DNA of 64,000 bases from Tenacibaculum lutimaris (GCF_003610735.1 NZ_RAQM01000008.1:248001-312000); one strand, 5' to 3'; shown: positions 44,326-52,943, counted from the stretch's first letter. Numbers and translations are program-made. The notes: generated from the letters alone by a model not told the origin.

Positions 44326-45341
44326 TACCTTTAGATAAATGTTTTATAATAGCTGAGTTATCAGCTAACCATAATGGAAGTAAAGATGTTGCAATTGAAA
44401 CCATTAAAGCAGCAAAAAGAGCTGGGGCTGATGCTATAAAGTTTCAAACCTATACTGCAGATACAATAACGCTTGATTCTAAAAAAGATGATTTTAAATT
44501 AAGTCAAGGGACTATTTGGGATGGTATGTACTTATATGATTTATACCAACAAGCTTATACTCCGTGGGATTGGTTTGAAGAATTATATGATATTGCGCAT
44601 CAAGAAGGTTTAATCGCTTTCTCTTCTCCTTTTGATAAAACTGCAGTAGATTTATTAGAATCTATTAAAAATCCTATTTATAAAATTGCTTCATTTGAAA
44701 TTACCGATATTCCGCTAATTGAATATGTAGCAAAAACCATGAAACCAATTATCATTTCTACAGGTATTGCCACTGATGAAGACATACAGCTTGCTGTAGA
44801 CACTTGTAGAAAAGTTGGAAACAACGATATTACTTTGTTAAAGTGTACTTCCTCTTACCCTGCACCTATTGAAGAAGCAAACTTATTAATGATTAACGAC
44901 TTAAAAGAACGTTTTGATGTTAAATCTGGACTATCAGACCATACTATGGGAACTGTTACTCCTGTTGTTGCAGTTACTTTAGGTGCCACTGTTATTGAAA
45001 AACATTTTATTTTAAACAAAGAAATCGGCGGACCTGATGCTTCTTTCTCTTTAGATGAAAATGAATTTACAGAAATGGTAAATGCTGTTAGAGCTGCTGA
45101 GAAAGCTATAGGGAATATCAGCTATAAGTTAACTGATAAAATGAAAAGTGGAAGGGAATTTTCTCGTTCATTATACATTACTAATGATGTAAAAAAAGGA
45201 GATATTCTTACAAAAGATAATATACGTTCAGTAAGACCTGGTTTTGGATTACATCCAAAATATTACAACGAAATTTTAGGTAAAAGCTTTAAAAAAGACT
45301 TTGAAAAAGGCACTGCTTTAAAAAAAGATTTTTTTGAATAA
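44322..45341 (+). CDS. pseI: Pseudaminic acid synthase
   Basis: A 339-aa NeuB-family enzyme that condenses the free hexose with phosphoenolpyruvate. FIIAELSANHNGSKDVAIETI, GADAIKFQTYTADTITL and KCTSSYPAP are in the NeuB TIM barrel; ARPGFGL-like RSVRPGFGLHPKYY ends the antifreeze-like (SAF) domain. Details such as LDSKKDDF and SQGTIWDG separate PseI from NeuB. The start overlaps the preceding gene by 4 bp, closing the operon. Confidence 0.94.
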   Translation: MIPLDKCFIIAELSANHNGSKDVAIETIKAAKRAGADAIKFQTYTADTITLDSKKDDFKLSQGTIWDGMYLYDLYQQAYTPWDWFEELYDIAHQEGLIAFSSPFDKTAVDLLESIKNPIYKIASFEITDIPLIEYVAKTMKPIIISTGIATDEDIQLAVDTCRKVGNNDITLLKCTSSYPAPIEEANLLMINDLKERFDVKSGLSDHTMGTVTPVVAVTLGATVIEKHFILNKEIGGPDASFSLDENEFTEMVNAVRAAEKAIGNISYKLTDKMKSGREFSRSLYITNDVKKGDILTKDNIRSVRPGFGLHPKYYNEILGKSFKKDFEKGTALKKDFFE

Positions 45342-45342
45342 G

Positions 45343-45906
45343 CTAAGCTCTTAAAGTTTTTATAGAACCATCTGTCATAATTTTCAATATGGTAGATGGT
45401 TTTATGTTTTCAGAACTTTCCTCAATCTCTACCACATAATCCACATTTAATTTTATTTCATTTGAAATTTCTTTAAATGTTTTTGGTGTAACTTCACCGC
45501 TAATATTTGCTGAAGTAGAAACAATAGGCTTCCCAAATTCTTTTATTAACTTTTGGCAAAACTCATTTTTAGGAATTCTTATAGCTACTGTATTATCAAT
45601 AGCTACTGCATTATTAGCAATTCTTTTAGGGTTGTTATATATAATGGTCGTTGGGTTTTCTACCGTTTCTAAAATTTGAAACACTTGTTTTGGTATATAT
45701 TCAATATACTTTTGTAACATTTCAATTGAATCAACAAGAATTATCAAGCTTTTAGATTCTTCTCGTCTTTTTAATCTATATATTTTCCTAACAGCTTCTT
45801 CATTAGTAGCATCACAACCAAGCCCCCAAACTGTATCAGTAGGATAAAGAATAGTATTGCCTTCTTTTAAATTAATTATTGTTGCTTTTATGACTTCTTT
45901 CACCAC
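45343..45906 (-). CDS. tsaC: L-threonylcarbamoyladenylate synthase
   Basis: A 187-aa YrdC/Sua5-type protein that makes threonylcarbamoyl-AMP for t6A of tRNA. ILYPTDTVWGLGCDATNEEAV, RRKEESKSL-like RREESKSLIILV and STSANISGEVTPK are the family motifs. It is convergent to pseI and overlaps by one base the glycosyltransferase upstream, an odd pairing of housekeeping and glycan genes that may be only transcriptional packing. Confidence 0.92.
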   Translation of the reverse strand: MVKEVIKATIINLKEGNTILYPTDTVWGLGCDATNEEAVRKIYRLKRREESKSLIILVDSIEMLQKYIEYIPKQVFQILETVENPTTIIYNNPKRIANNAVAIDNTVAIRIPKNEFCQKLIKEFGKPIVSTSANISGEVTPKTFKEISNEIKLNVDYVVEIEESSENIKPSTILKIMTDGSIKTLRA

Positions 45907-46922
45907 TAATAATTTAATTTATGATAATCAATATATTTATCTTGATACTTATAAATTTCTTTGATTACTTTTTGCCTTTCTTTATCAACTTTTTCATCAT
46001 CTAAATTAAAAAAATCAACCGTAGCTTGATTAAAAATCATTTTTAAAGTAATTAAAGCACTTGTAATTGTTCCTGCTATATGCTTAGGAACTTCATTATT
46101 TAGAATAAAATCTAATTCAACATTTAATTTATTCTTTTTTATAACAAAACTTAATTCAAGTTCTATTTTTTTTAGATCCCCCTCTTTTTCTCTTGGATGT
46201 GGTATATAGATAATTTTCTTTCCTTTATAAAAATCACATATTTTATTTAAAGTCATAAAATAATCTTTAAAAGACAGCAAGTTAGCATTCACAACATTTG
46301 TTCCTAGTAAATACACCGAATCTTCTTCTTGTTCTTTTGAATCTTTTTTAATGATTTTCAGCCATTTAAATTCGTTTTTCACTACATTATCAGGCTCTAA
46401 ATCTTCTAAATTATAATATGAAAAGAAGTTTATATTATTCACTTCATTTTCTATACTTATTCCGTAAGCTTTATATATTTTTTCTACTAGTGTATACTTT
46501 CCTCCTTTTTTATTTTTCCCTTTAAATAAAGAAAAACGCTTTGTTAAATACCCATCAAACTTACTGTTTCTTGCTATTTCAATAGTAGCTGCACCATCAT
46601 CTAATAAATAGCATTTCTCGTAATTTAAATTATTCACAAAGTACGATGCTATAGGAAACGCTCTTACAAAAAGATATTGATAATCTTCTTTCTTTAATTC
46701 CTTTACTAATTTTAACCAAGAAAAACCATACGAAGATTTCTTTTTAGTTCTGATGATAGAATTCCAACCTCCTGATTTTTCTATTAGAAAGTTTATTGTT
46801 GCATCATCATACTTATCTGATTTAATAACTAAAATACAGTCTGATAATTTAAATTGTTCTCTTGCTTCTATAGCACCCAAAAGCTCTAAAGGCTTACTAA
46901 TAAAAAAAATAGATTTCTTCAT
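45906..46922 (-). CDS. Sialyltransferase-like glycosyltransferase (GT52/POLYST-like candidate)
   Basis: A 338-aa protein without a clear named family. Three features recall bacterial sialyltransferases: an acidic DDG motif in YLLDDGAATIE, an HP motif in IIYIPHPREKEGD, and a Ser/Thr motif in AGTITSALITL. These occur in that order and spacing in families GT38, GT52 and GT80, which use CMP-activated nonulosonic acids. Placed next to a CMP-pseudaminic acid locus, it is a candidate pseudaminyltransferase; this is inference. There is no membrane segment. Confidence 0.55.
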   Translation of the reverse strand: MKKSIFFISKPLELLGAIEAREQFKLSDCILVIKSDKYDDATINFLIEKSGGWNSIIRTKKKSSYGFSWLKLVKELKKEDYQYLFVRAFPIASYFVNNLNYEKCYLLDDGAATIEIARNSKFDGYLTKRFSLFKGKNKKGGKYTLVEKIYKAYGISIENEVNNINFFSYYNLEDLEPDNVVKNEFKWLKIIKKDSKEQEEDSVYLLGTNVVNANLLSFKDYFMTLNKICDFYKGKKIIYIPHPREKEGDLKKIELELSFVIKKNKLNVELDFILNNEVPKHIAGTITSALITLKMIFNQATVDFFNLDDEKVDKERQKVIKEIYKYQDKYIDYHKLNY

Positions 46923-46929
46923 CTTATAA

Positions 46930-47946
46930 TTAAAAATTCATAGAACGCTTACTTAACCAACTTCCTCTTGTTAAACATTGAAAGTAGTATAGCATCATAT
47001 TTTTACAAAGCAATCTTTGAACAACTAGTTTTGGAACAAAGAAAAATATCGTTCCTAGTACTCCTAAAAAAACTTTACTCAATATGGTTTCAATAACTAA
47101 AAGAATTTGACTCACATATTTTTTCAAACCTGCAAAGTGGTTGTTTATGTATATATGCCTTGATATAAGAACTTCAGATTTTGTTAATGAAGAGGTTACA
47201 ACATTTATTCGAGATGCTCCTCCATGGTCATGAATTACAGACACTTCTTTTAATAGAGCAATTTGTAAACCTTTATTTACTATTTTTTTACATAAATCAA
47301 CATCTTCATAATACATCCAATAGTCTTCATTCCATCCTCCAACACTATAAAATTCTTCTTTAGATATACAAACTACAGCACCAGTAACCCAATCAGGAAA
47401 AACTACAGAATTAGTAGTTTCTTTTAATTCTTTATAACGTTTAGAAAACTTACGGTCGATAGCCCTTGTTATACCAAACAATCTAGTTAAACTTGGAAAT
47501 AATCTAATATATCTTTCTTCATTTCCTACACTTGTTATCTGCTTACAAGAAACAATACCATAATTAGGGTTACTTTGAAGATTTACATTCATTTGAAATA
47601 ATGCTTCTTCATTAGCAATCGTATCCGGATTCAAAAACAATAATTGCTTTCCAGAACTAAATTTTGCTCCTACATTACAACCATTAGCAAAACCGTTGTT
47701 TCCTGTGTTTTCTACAAACAGTACATCTCTATTTTGTTTAGAAAACTCATCTAATCTATTATCACTAGAACAATTATCAACAACAATAACTTCTAAATTA
47801 AGTTTTTTATAATCCTTTAACTGCAAAGAATTTAAGCATTGCTGTAATGGATCCCAACTTTTATAATTAACTATAATCACAGAAAGGTCTATAAAAGACC
47901 TTTCTGTATAATTATATGTTTTATAACCTGTATTTTGTTTATACAT
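46930..47946 (-). CDS. Glycosyltransferase family 2
   Basis: A 338-aa GT2 enzyme of the rhamnosyltransferase/WbbL type. SVIIVNYKSWDPLQQCLNSL starts the GT-A fold; VVDNCSSDNRL and FLNPDTI carry the nucleotide and metal sites; GWNEDYWMYYEDVDLCKKI is the acceptor-side motif. The C-terminal region (about 265-320) is hydrophobic and may be membrane-associated. The frame is open from a TTG at 47949; the ATG at 47946 was chosen. It lies 7 bp upstream of the sialyltransferase-like gene. Confidence 0.88.
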   Translation of the reverse strand: MYKQNTGYKTYNYTERSFIDLSVIIVNYKSWDPLQQCLNSLQLKDYKKLNLEVIVVDNCSSDNRLDEFSKQNRDVLFVENTGNNGFANGCNVGAKFSSGKQLLFLNPDTIANEEALFQMNVNLQSNPNYGIVSCKQITSVGNEERYIRLFPSLTRLFGITRAIDRKFSKRYKELKETTNSVVFPDWVTGAVVCISKEEFYSVGGWNEDYWMYYEDVDLCKKIVNKGLQIALLKEVSVIHDHGGASRINVVTSSLTKSEVLISRHIYINNHFAGLKKYVSQILLVIETILSKVFLGVLGTIFFFVPKLVVQRLLCKNMMLYYFQCLTRGSWLSKRSMNF

Positions 47947-47957
47947 CAATGAATTTC

Positions 47958-48773
47958 TTATACCGCCACATCATACTCTCTAAGAGCATCATTCAACGAA
48001 GTTTTCTTGTTGGTACTTTCTTTACGCTTACCAATGATTAAAGCACAAGGAACTTGATACTCTCCTGCTGCAAACTTCTTTGTATAACTTCCTGGAATTA
48101 CTACAGAACGTGCAGGAACAACTCCTTTCATTTCAACTGGTTCATCACCTGTTACATCAATGATTTTAGTACTCATTGTTAATACTACATTCGCTCCTAA
48201 AACCGCTTCTTTCTCTACTCTAACTCCTTCAACAACAATACAACGAGAGCCGATAAATGCTCCGTCTTCAATAATTACTGGTGCTGCTTGTAAAGGCTCT
48301 AAAACCCCTCCAATTCCTACTCCACCAGATAAGTGTACGTTTTTACCAATTTGCGCACAAGAACCTACAGTTGCCCAAGTATCTACCATCGTTCCTTCAT
48401 CAACATACGCTCCAATATTTACATAACTAGGCATTAAAATAGTTCCTGCTGAAATATAGGCTCCGTGACGAGCTACTGCATTAGGAACCACACGAATTCC
48501 TTTCGCTTCGTAACCTCTCTTTAATGGAATTTTATCATGATATTCAAAAATACCTGCTTCTAAAGTTTCCATTTTTTGAATAGGAAAATATAACACTACT
48601 GCCTTTTTTACCCATTCATTTACTTGCCATCCATTGTCAGTTGGCTCAGCAACACGTAAATCTCCAGCGTCTAATAAATCTACTACTTTTCTAATAGCAT
48701 TAATCGTAGTTTCTTCCTTCAGTAAATCGCGGTTATCCCACGCTTTTTCTATAATTGATTGTAATTCTGTCAT
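47958..48773 (-). CDS. dapD: Tetrahydrodipicolinate N-succinyltransferase
   Basis: A 271-aa hexapeptide-repeat acyltransferase of the lysine/meso-diaminopimelate pathway. The N-terminal domain (AWDNRDLLKEETTINAIRKVV) is followed by a left-handed beta-helix (ISAGTILMPSYVNIGAYVDEGTMVDTWATVG, SGGVGIGGVLEPLQA). VVIPGSYTKKF closes the fold. It separates the glycan genes from the ruvX-def block. Confidence 0.94.
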   Translation of the reverse strand: MTELQSIIEKAWDNRDLLKEETTINAIRKVVDLLDAGDLRVAEPTDNGWQVNEWVKKAVVLYFPIQKMETLEAGIFEYHDKIPLKRGYEAKGIRVVPNAVARHGAYISAGTILMPSYVNIGAYVDEGTMVDTWATVGSCAQIGKNVHLSGGVGIGGVLEPLQAAPVIIEDGAFIGSRCIVVEGVRVEKEAVLGANVVLTMSTKIIDVTGDEPVEMKGVVPARSVVIPGSYTKKFAAGEYQVPCALIIGKRKESTNKKTSLNDALREYDVAV

Positions 48774-48870
48774 TTTTAATAATATTTTTCAGCAAAAATA
48801 AAGTTGCTTTCAAGAATATACCGCGAAGATACATTTTTTAAACAGATATTCCTCCCTTGTTTAATTTAGC

Positions 48871-48878
48871 TACCTTTG
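48871..48878 (+). promoter_or_regulatory. ruvX promoter -7 box
   Basis: TACCTTTG, 14 nt before the ATG at 48893. It supports this ATG over the open TTG at 48857. Confidence 0.5.
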
Positions 48879-48892
48879 CAAAAACTTTTTTA

Positions 48893-49303
48893 ATGGGCAG
48901 AATATTAGCCATAGATTTTGGAAAAAAAAGAACAGGAATTTCCGTAACCGATGAACTTCAAATTATTGCTTCGGGTTTAACAACTGTAAACACCTCTGAA
49001 CTTATCACATTTTTAAAAGAGTATACTCAAAAAGAAAATGTTGAACTTTTTTTAGTTGGAAAACCAAAGCAGATGGATAATTCTGATAGTGAAAGTGAAG
49101 TGCTGATTCTTCCATTTCTAGAAAAACTTGAAAAAGCTATCCCTTCTATCCCTATCAAACGGGTTGATGAGCGATTTACTTCAAAAATGGCTTTTCAAAC
49201 AATGATTGATAGCGGTTTAAAGAAAAAACAACGTCAAAACAAGGCCTTAGTAGACGAAATTAGTGCTACAATTATCTTACAATCGTATTTGTATAACAAA
49301 TAA
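48893..49303 (+). CDS. ruvX: Holliday junction resolvase-like RuvX (YqgF)
   Basis: A 136-aa RNase H-fold protein of the YqgF family, linked to 16S rRNA maturation and junction processing. MGRILAIDFGKKRTGISV holds the first catalytic Asp, LFLVGKPKQMDNS the Gly-Lys-Pro loop, and VDERFTSKMA the second acidic residue. VDEISATIILQSYL completes the site. The chosen ATG at 48893 gives the standard start. Confidence 0.92.
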   Translation: MGRILAIDFGKKRTGISVTDELQIIASGLTTVNTSELITFLKEYTQKENVELFLVGKPKQMDNSDSESEVLILPFLEKLEKAIPSIPIKRVDERFTSKMAFQTMIDSGLKKKQRQNKALVDEISATIILQSYLYNK

Positions 49304-49328
49304 ATTTTCTAACACAGAGCTTTCTTTG

Positions 49329-49336
49329 TATTTTTG
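49329..49336 (+). promoter_or_regulatory. def promoter -7 box
   Basis: TATTTTTG, 24 nt before the ATG at 49361. Confidence 0.5.
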
Positions 49337-49360
49337 CAATCCTTAAAAATTAAAAAGTAG

Positions 49361-49945
49361 ATGATTTTACCCATTGTAGCATACGGAGATCCCGTTTTAC
49401 GTAAAGTAGGAAAAGAAATCGATAACGATTATCCGCAGTTAGAAAAACTAATTGCCGATATGAGAGAAACCATGTACAATGCTAACGGACTTGGTTTAGC
49501 AGCTCCTCAAATAGGAAAAGACATCCGTTTGTTTATAATCGATGCTTCTCCTTTTGCTGAAGATGAAGATTTAAGTGAAGAAGAGAAAAACTACTTTAAA
49601 GACTTTAACCGTGTGTTCATCAATGCTAAAATTATTAAAGAAGAAGGTGATGAATGGGCTTTTAACGAAGGGTGTTTAAGTATTCCTACCATTAATGAAG
49701 ATGTTTTTCGTCAAGAAACTATTACTATAGAATACCAAGATGAAAACTTTGAAAAGCACACAGAAACGTTAAGGGGATTACCTGCTCGTGTTTTTCAACA
49801 TGAATACGACCATATTGAAGGAGTTTTGTTTACCGATAAACTTTCTTCTTTAAAAAAGAGATTAATTAAAAAGAAATTAGAGAATATTTCAAAAGGAAAG
49901 GTAAATGCAGGTTATCGCATGCGTTTTCCAAATGCTAAGAAATAA
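49361..49945 (+). CDS. def: Peptide deformylase
   Basis: A 194-aa metalloenzyme that removes the formyl group from nascent proteins. All three motifs are present: GLGLAAPQIG, EGCLSIP (metal Cys) and HEYDHIEG (two His and catalytic Glu). An insertion of about 15 acidic residues (AEDEDLSEEEKNYFKDF) lies between motifs 1 and 2, common in Bacteroidota. The DUF5606 gene follows after 22 bp. Confidence 0.96.
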   Translation: MILPIVAYGDPVLRKVGKEIDNDYPQLEKLIADMRETMYNANGLGLAAPQIGKDIRLFIIDASPFAEDEDLSEEEKNYFKDFNRVFINAKIIKEEGDEWAFNEGCLSIPTINEDVFRQETITIEYQDENFEKHTETLRGLPARVFQHEYDHIEGVLFTDKLSSLKKRLIKKKLENISKGKVNAGYRMRFPNAKK

Positions 49946-49967
49946 TAATATACTAAAACAGTAAGAC

Positions 49968-50393
49968 ATGGAATTTAACAAAATTATAGCTGTTACTGGT
50001 AAACCAGGTTTATATGAAATTTTATCACAAACCAAAACTGGTGTTATCGTAAAATCAATTGTAGATGGTAAACGTTTTCCTATTACAGCGACTCACAATG
50101 TAAGTTTATTAGAAAACATCGCTATTTACACATATGAAGAAGAAGTGCCTTTAGCACGTGTTTTTAAGAACATTGCTGAAAAAGCAGAAGGTAAAGAAGC
50201 GATTTCTCACAAAGAAAGTGCAGCTAAATTAACTGATTTCTTTGGTGAGGTTTTACCAGATTTTGATCAAGAGCGTGTATATGCTTCAAATATTAAAAAA
50301 GTAATTCAGTGGTACAACACATTAGCAAAAGCTAATTTTGATTTTAGTACCTTAGTTGAAGCTACTGAAGAAACAACTGCAGAAGAAGCCTAA
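49968..50393 (+). CDS. DUF5606 domain-containing protein
   Basis: A 141-aa soluble protein that matches DUF5606, a small Bacteroidota family usually encoded between def and mazG, as here. The N-terminal half (KIIAVTGKPGLYEILSQTKTGVIVKSIVDGKRFP) looks like a beta-rich barrel; the C-terminal half is helical (KLTDFFGEVLPDFDQERVYASNIKKVIQWY). Function is unknown; the conserved context suggests a link with translation or nucleotide pools. Confidence 0.85.
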   Translation: MEFNKIIAVTGKPGLYEILSQTKTGVIVKSIVDGKRFPITATHNVSLLENIAIYTYEEEVPLARVFKNIAEKAEGKEAISHKESAAKLTDFFGEVLPDFDQERVYASNIKKVIQWYNTLAKANFDFSTLVEATEETTAEEA

Positions 50394-50396
50394 ATC

Positions 50397-51176
50397 GTGA
50401 ATACTCGTAAGCAACAGTTAGCCGCCTTTAATCGTTTGTTAGACATCATGGACGACCTTCGTGAGAAGTGTCCGTGGGATAAAAAACAAACCCTACAAAG
50501 TCTGCGTCATTTAACTATTGAAGAAACCTACGAGTTAGCAGATGCTATTTTAGACAACGATTTACAAGAAATAAAAAAAGAACTAGGCGATGTGCTTTTG
50601 CACATCGTCTTTTATGCTAAAATAGGAAGTGAAAAACAGGCTTTCGATATTGCTGACGTAGCCAATTCAATTTCAGATAAACTCATCGACCGTCATCCGC
50701 ATATTTATGGTGATGTAGTTGTTGAAAATGAAGAAGACGTTAAGAAAAACTGGGAAAAGCTCAAGCTAAAAGAGGGGAATAAATCGGTTTTAGAAGGCGT
50801 TCCTAAAAGTTTACCTGCAGTGGTAAAAGCCAATCGTATTCAAGATAAAGTTGCAGGTGTTGGTTTTGATTGGGAAGAACCACATCAAGTGTGGGAAAAG
50901 GTTCAAGAAGAGCTTTCTGAGTTGAACGAAGAAATCAAAAACAACAATCAAGAGAAAATAGAAAAAGAGTTTGGAGACGTTTTGTTCTCCATGATTAACT
51001 ACGCTCGTTTTATTGGAGTTAATCCTGAAAATGCCTTAGAAAAAACCAATAAAAAATTCATCAATCGCTTTCAGTTTTTAGAAGAAGCTGCCAAAAAAGA
51101 AGGCAAGCAACTTTCTGACATGACCCTCGCTGAAATGGATGTGCATTGGGAGAATTCGAAGGAATTTTTCAAATAA
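50397..51176 (+). CDS. mazG: Nucleoside triphosphate pyrophosphohydrolase MazG
   Basis: A 259-aa all-alpha pyrophosphohydrolase that hydrolyses NTPs or dNTPs to the monophosphate. It has two MazG repeats. The first has LREKCPWDKKQTLQSLRHLTIEETYELADAI and ELGDVLLHIVFYAKIG; the second has VQEELSELNEEI and EFGDVLFSMINYARF. The ExxE and ExxD metal pairs are visible in both. It starts at GTG 50397, 3 bp after the DUF5606 stop, and is followed by a repeat island. Confidence 0.92.
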   Translation: MNTRKQQLAAFNRLLDIMDDLREKCPWDKKQTLQSLRHLTIEETYELADAILDNDLQEIKKELGDVLLHIVFYAKIGSEKQAFDIADVANSISDKLIDRHPHIYGDVVVENEEDVKKNWEKLKLKEGNKSVLEGVPKSLPAVVKANRIQDKVAGVGFDWEEPHQVWEKVQEELSELNEEIKNNNQEKIEKEFGDVLFSMINYARFIGVNPENALEKTNKKFINRFQFLEEAAKKEGKQLSDMTLAEMDVHWENSKEFFK

Positions 51177-51183
51177 CTACTAC

Positions 51184-51270
51184 CGTCATTACGAAGGAGG
51201 TACGACTGAAGTAATCTGTTTATCTCGAACTATAAATACAAAGATTGCTTCGTTATCACTCGCAATGACG
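51184..51270. repeat. REP-like imperfect palindrome, copy 1
   Basis: The left arm begins CGTCATTACGAAG and includes GAAGTAATCT; the right arm ends AGATTGCTTCG...CGCAATGACG. Most of the about 30-nt arms can pair. Confidence 0.75.
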
Positions 51271-51410
51271 CCTTTAATTGTTACTTCTCCCCGCTATGAT
51301 ATTTCCTATCATTCCGACCGAAGAGAAGAATCTCTTCCAATGAAGTCACAGATACCATTTAGAGTTACAAATATTCGATTATAAGATTTAGCTCCACTGA
51401 ACCTTACGGT
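51271..51410. repeat. Duplicated block, copy A
   Basis: Starts CCTTTAATTGTTACTTCTCC and includes ATAAGATTTAGCTC (from 51381). The same block, diverged by substitutions, recurs at 51795-51928. Confidence 0.75.
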
Positions 51411-51500
51411 TTCTCACACTCGCTATCGCTTGGTTCGAAATGACAACTCTCGAACGTCATTATAAGTACCATAACACATGACACTACCGTCCGTTGACAC

Positions 51501-51539
51501 CAGACAGTACTATCCTATGACTTTAGGCACTACTGTCTG
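51501..51539. repeat. Inverted repeat CAGACAGTA/TACTGTCTG
   Basis: Two perfect 9-nt arms separated by 21 nt, within the island between the two duplicated blocks. Confidence 0.6.
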
Positions 51540-51794
51540 AAGGTTAAGACAAAATCTACATAACATAAAAAGTATTGTTGATATTCTTTTTCTTGATAAA
51601 AAGAAACAAAAATCAAGACTTACCATAAAATCTTGAGAAAATACTACGACACCTTCCACTGATAAAAAGAACTCGCTATCGCTCAAACAGCTTTTTATCT
51701 TACACCCACCACTGCTGTCTTGATTTTTAAAGATTTTCTTGTAGGTCATAATATAAGGTTAATATGAAAAGAATAGCAACATCCACAACTAATG

Positions 51795-51928
51795 CCTTTA
51801 ATTGTTACTTCTCCCCGCTATAATACTTCCTGTCATTCCGAATGAAATGAGGAATCTCACACCCAATGAAGTTACAAATACCTTTTAGAATTGCAAATAC
51901 TCAACTATAAGATTTAGCTCTATTGAAG
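51795..51928. repeat. Duplicated block, copy B
   Basis: Second copy of the block at 51271, in the same orientation, 524-526 bp downstream. ATAAGATTTAGCTC is at 51907. It runs directly into the 41-bp tandem array. Confidence 0.75.
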
Positions 51929-52117
51929 TTTCCTCAATATAACGGAACCATCAGCGAGCTTCGCTAAGCTTTCCTCAACACAACAGAACCATCAGCGAGC
52001 TTCGCTGAGCTTTCCTCAACACAACGGAACCATCAGCGAGCGTCGCTGAACTTTCCTCAATACAACGAAACCATCAGCGAGCGCCGCTGAGCTTTCCTCA
52101 ATACAACGGAACCGTCA
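51929..52117. repeat. 41-bp tandem repeat array, four copies plus a partial
   Basis: TTTCCTCAA recurs at 51929, 51970, 52011, 52052 and 52093, an exact 41-bp period. Each full unit contains TCAGCGA-N3-TCGCTGA or a one-base variant, a 7-bp hairpin. The fifth copy breaks off into the REP-like palindrome at 52113. Confidence 0.9.
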
Positions 52118-52189
52118 TTGCGAACTCAGTGAAGCAATCTTTTTATCGATTGTGAGATAGCCACGTCGTTATCACTCCTCGCTATGACG
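52113..52189. repeat. REP-like imperfect palindrome, copy 2
   Basis: Begins CGTCATTGCGAACTCAGTGA and ends CTCCTCGCTATGACG; related to copy 1 at 51184. Confidence 0.7.
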
Positions 52190-52217
52190 TTTACTTATAT
52201 TTCCCTATTTTTACTCT

Positions 52218-52943
52218 ATGAATATAATCATCATCACTGGAGGAAGTAAAGGAATCGGTAGAGCCTTAGCCGAAAAATACGCGCAAGAAAACTACAAAGT
52301 ATACTCACTATCCAGAAGTATTGCGGATTTACAAAATGTTACACAAGTACCTGTGGATTTATCGGATACCAAAGTAACTCACGATACGTTTACAATGTTG
52401 TTAGGAGAAATTAAAAACCTTCCTGTTTTGTCCGTTACATTAATTAACAATGCAGGACGATTAGGAGTTATCTCTAATTTAGAAAACATTCCTTCGGAAG
52501 ATATTGCCAAGAGTATTCATTTGAATACCACTACTCCACTCATTTTATCCAGTTTGTTTATCAAGGCTACACAACAGTTGATGTGTAAAAAACAGATTAT
52601 TAGTGTTTCTTCGGGTGCAGCCGTAAAACCGTATGAAGGTTGGAGTATTTACTGTACGTCTAAAGCTGCGATTGATATGATGACCAAAACTATTGCTGCG
52701 GAACAAAACGAGTTTGAACATGGGGTGAAATGCAATGCTATTTACCCTGGTGTGGTAGATACCAACATGCAAACTGATATTAGAAGTACCGATGAAAAAG
52801 ATTTTAAGAACGTACAACGCTTTATCGATTTAAAAGAAAACGACCAGTTGTACACTCCTGAGTACGTTGCAGAAACCATTTTTACCATAGACACCCAAAA
52901 CAAACTACAAAATGGGGATATTGTGGATATTAGAAGTTTTTGA
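52218..52943 (+). CDS. Short-chain dehydrogenase/reductase, sepiapterin/benzil reductase type
   Basis: A 241-aa SDR oxidoreductase. IIITGGSKGIGRALAEKY binds NAD(P), NNAGRLG is the second motif, VSSGAAVKPYEGW holds the Ser, and YCTSKAAIDMM the Tyr and Lys. The C-terminal DNMQ-like YPGVVDTNMQTDIRST and the ending NGDIVDIRSF resemble YueD-type benzil reductases. The substrate is unknown. It starts 28 bp after the last repeat and leads three accessory genes in the same direction. Confidence 0.85.
   Translation: MNIIIITGGSKGIGRALAEKYAQENYKVYSLSRSIADLQNVTQVPVDLSDTKVTHDTFTMLLGEIKNLPVLSVTLINNAGRLGVISNLENIPSEDIAKSIHLNTTTPLILSSLFIKATQQLMCKKQIISVSSGAAVKPYEGWSIYCTSKAAIDMMTKTIAAEQNEFEHGVKCNAIYPGVVDTNMQTDIRSTDEKDFKNVQRFIDLKENDQLYTPEYVAETIFTIDTQNKLQNGDIVDIRSF

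Larger units (their letters stand above)
51177..52217. repeat. Gene-free repeat island of about 1 kb
   Basis: No credible gene occurs here. It contains two long imperfect palindromes of the CGTCATTGCGA type (51184-51270 and 52113-52189), a roughly 130-bp direct duplication, a short inverted repeat, variant TGTCATTCCGA motifs (for example near 51831), and a 41-bp tandem array. The palindromes are like REP elements common in Bacteroidota. The sequence differs in composition from coding neighbours and separates mazG from the accessory quartet. Confidence 0.85.

Noticed and set aside
51510..51749. A 79-codon ORF on the minus strand in the repeat island
   Set aside because: Cysteine- and Phe-rich low-credibility composition, no family, and it lies across repeat sequence and an inverted repeat. 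Such frames recur as artefacts of intergenic repeats.
51929..52117. Tandem array as a CRISPR
   Set aside because: The 41-bp units are contiguous and nearly identical, with no unique spacers and no cas genes.
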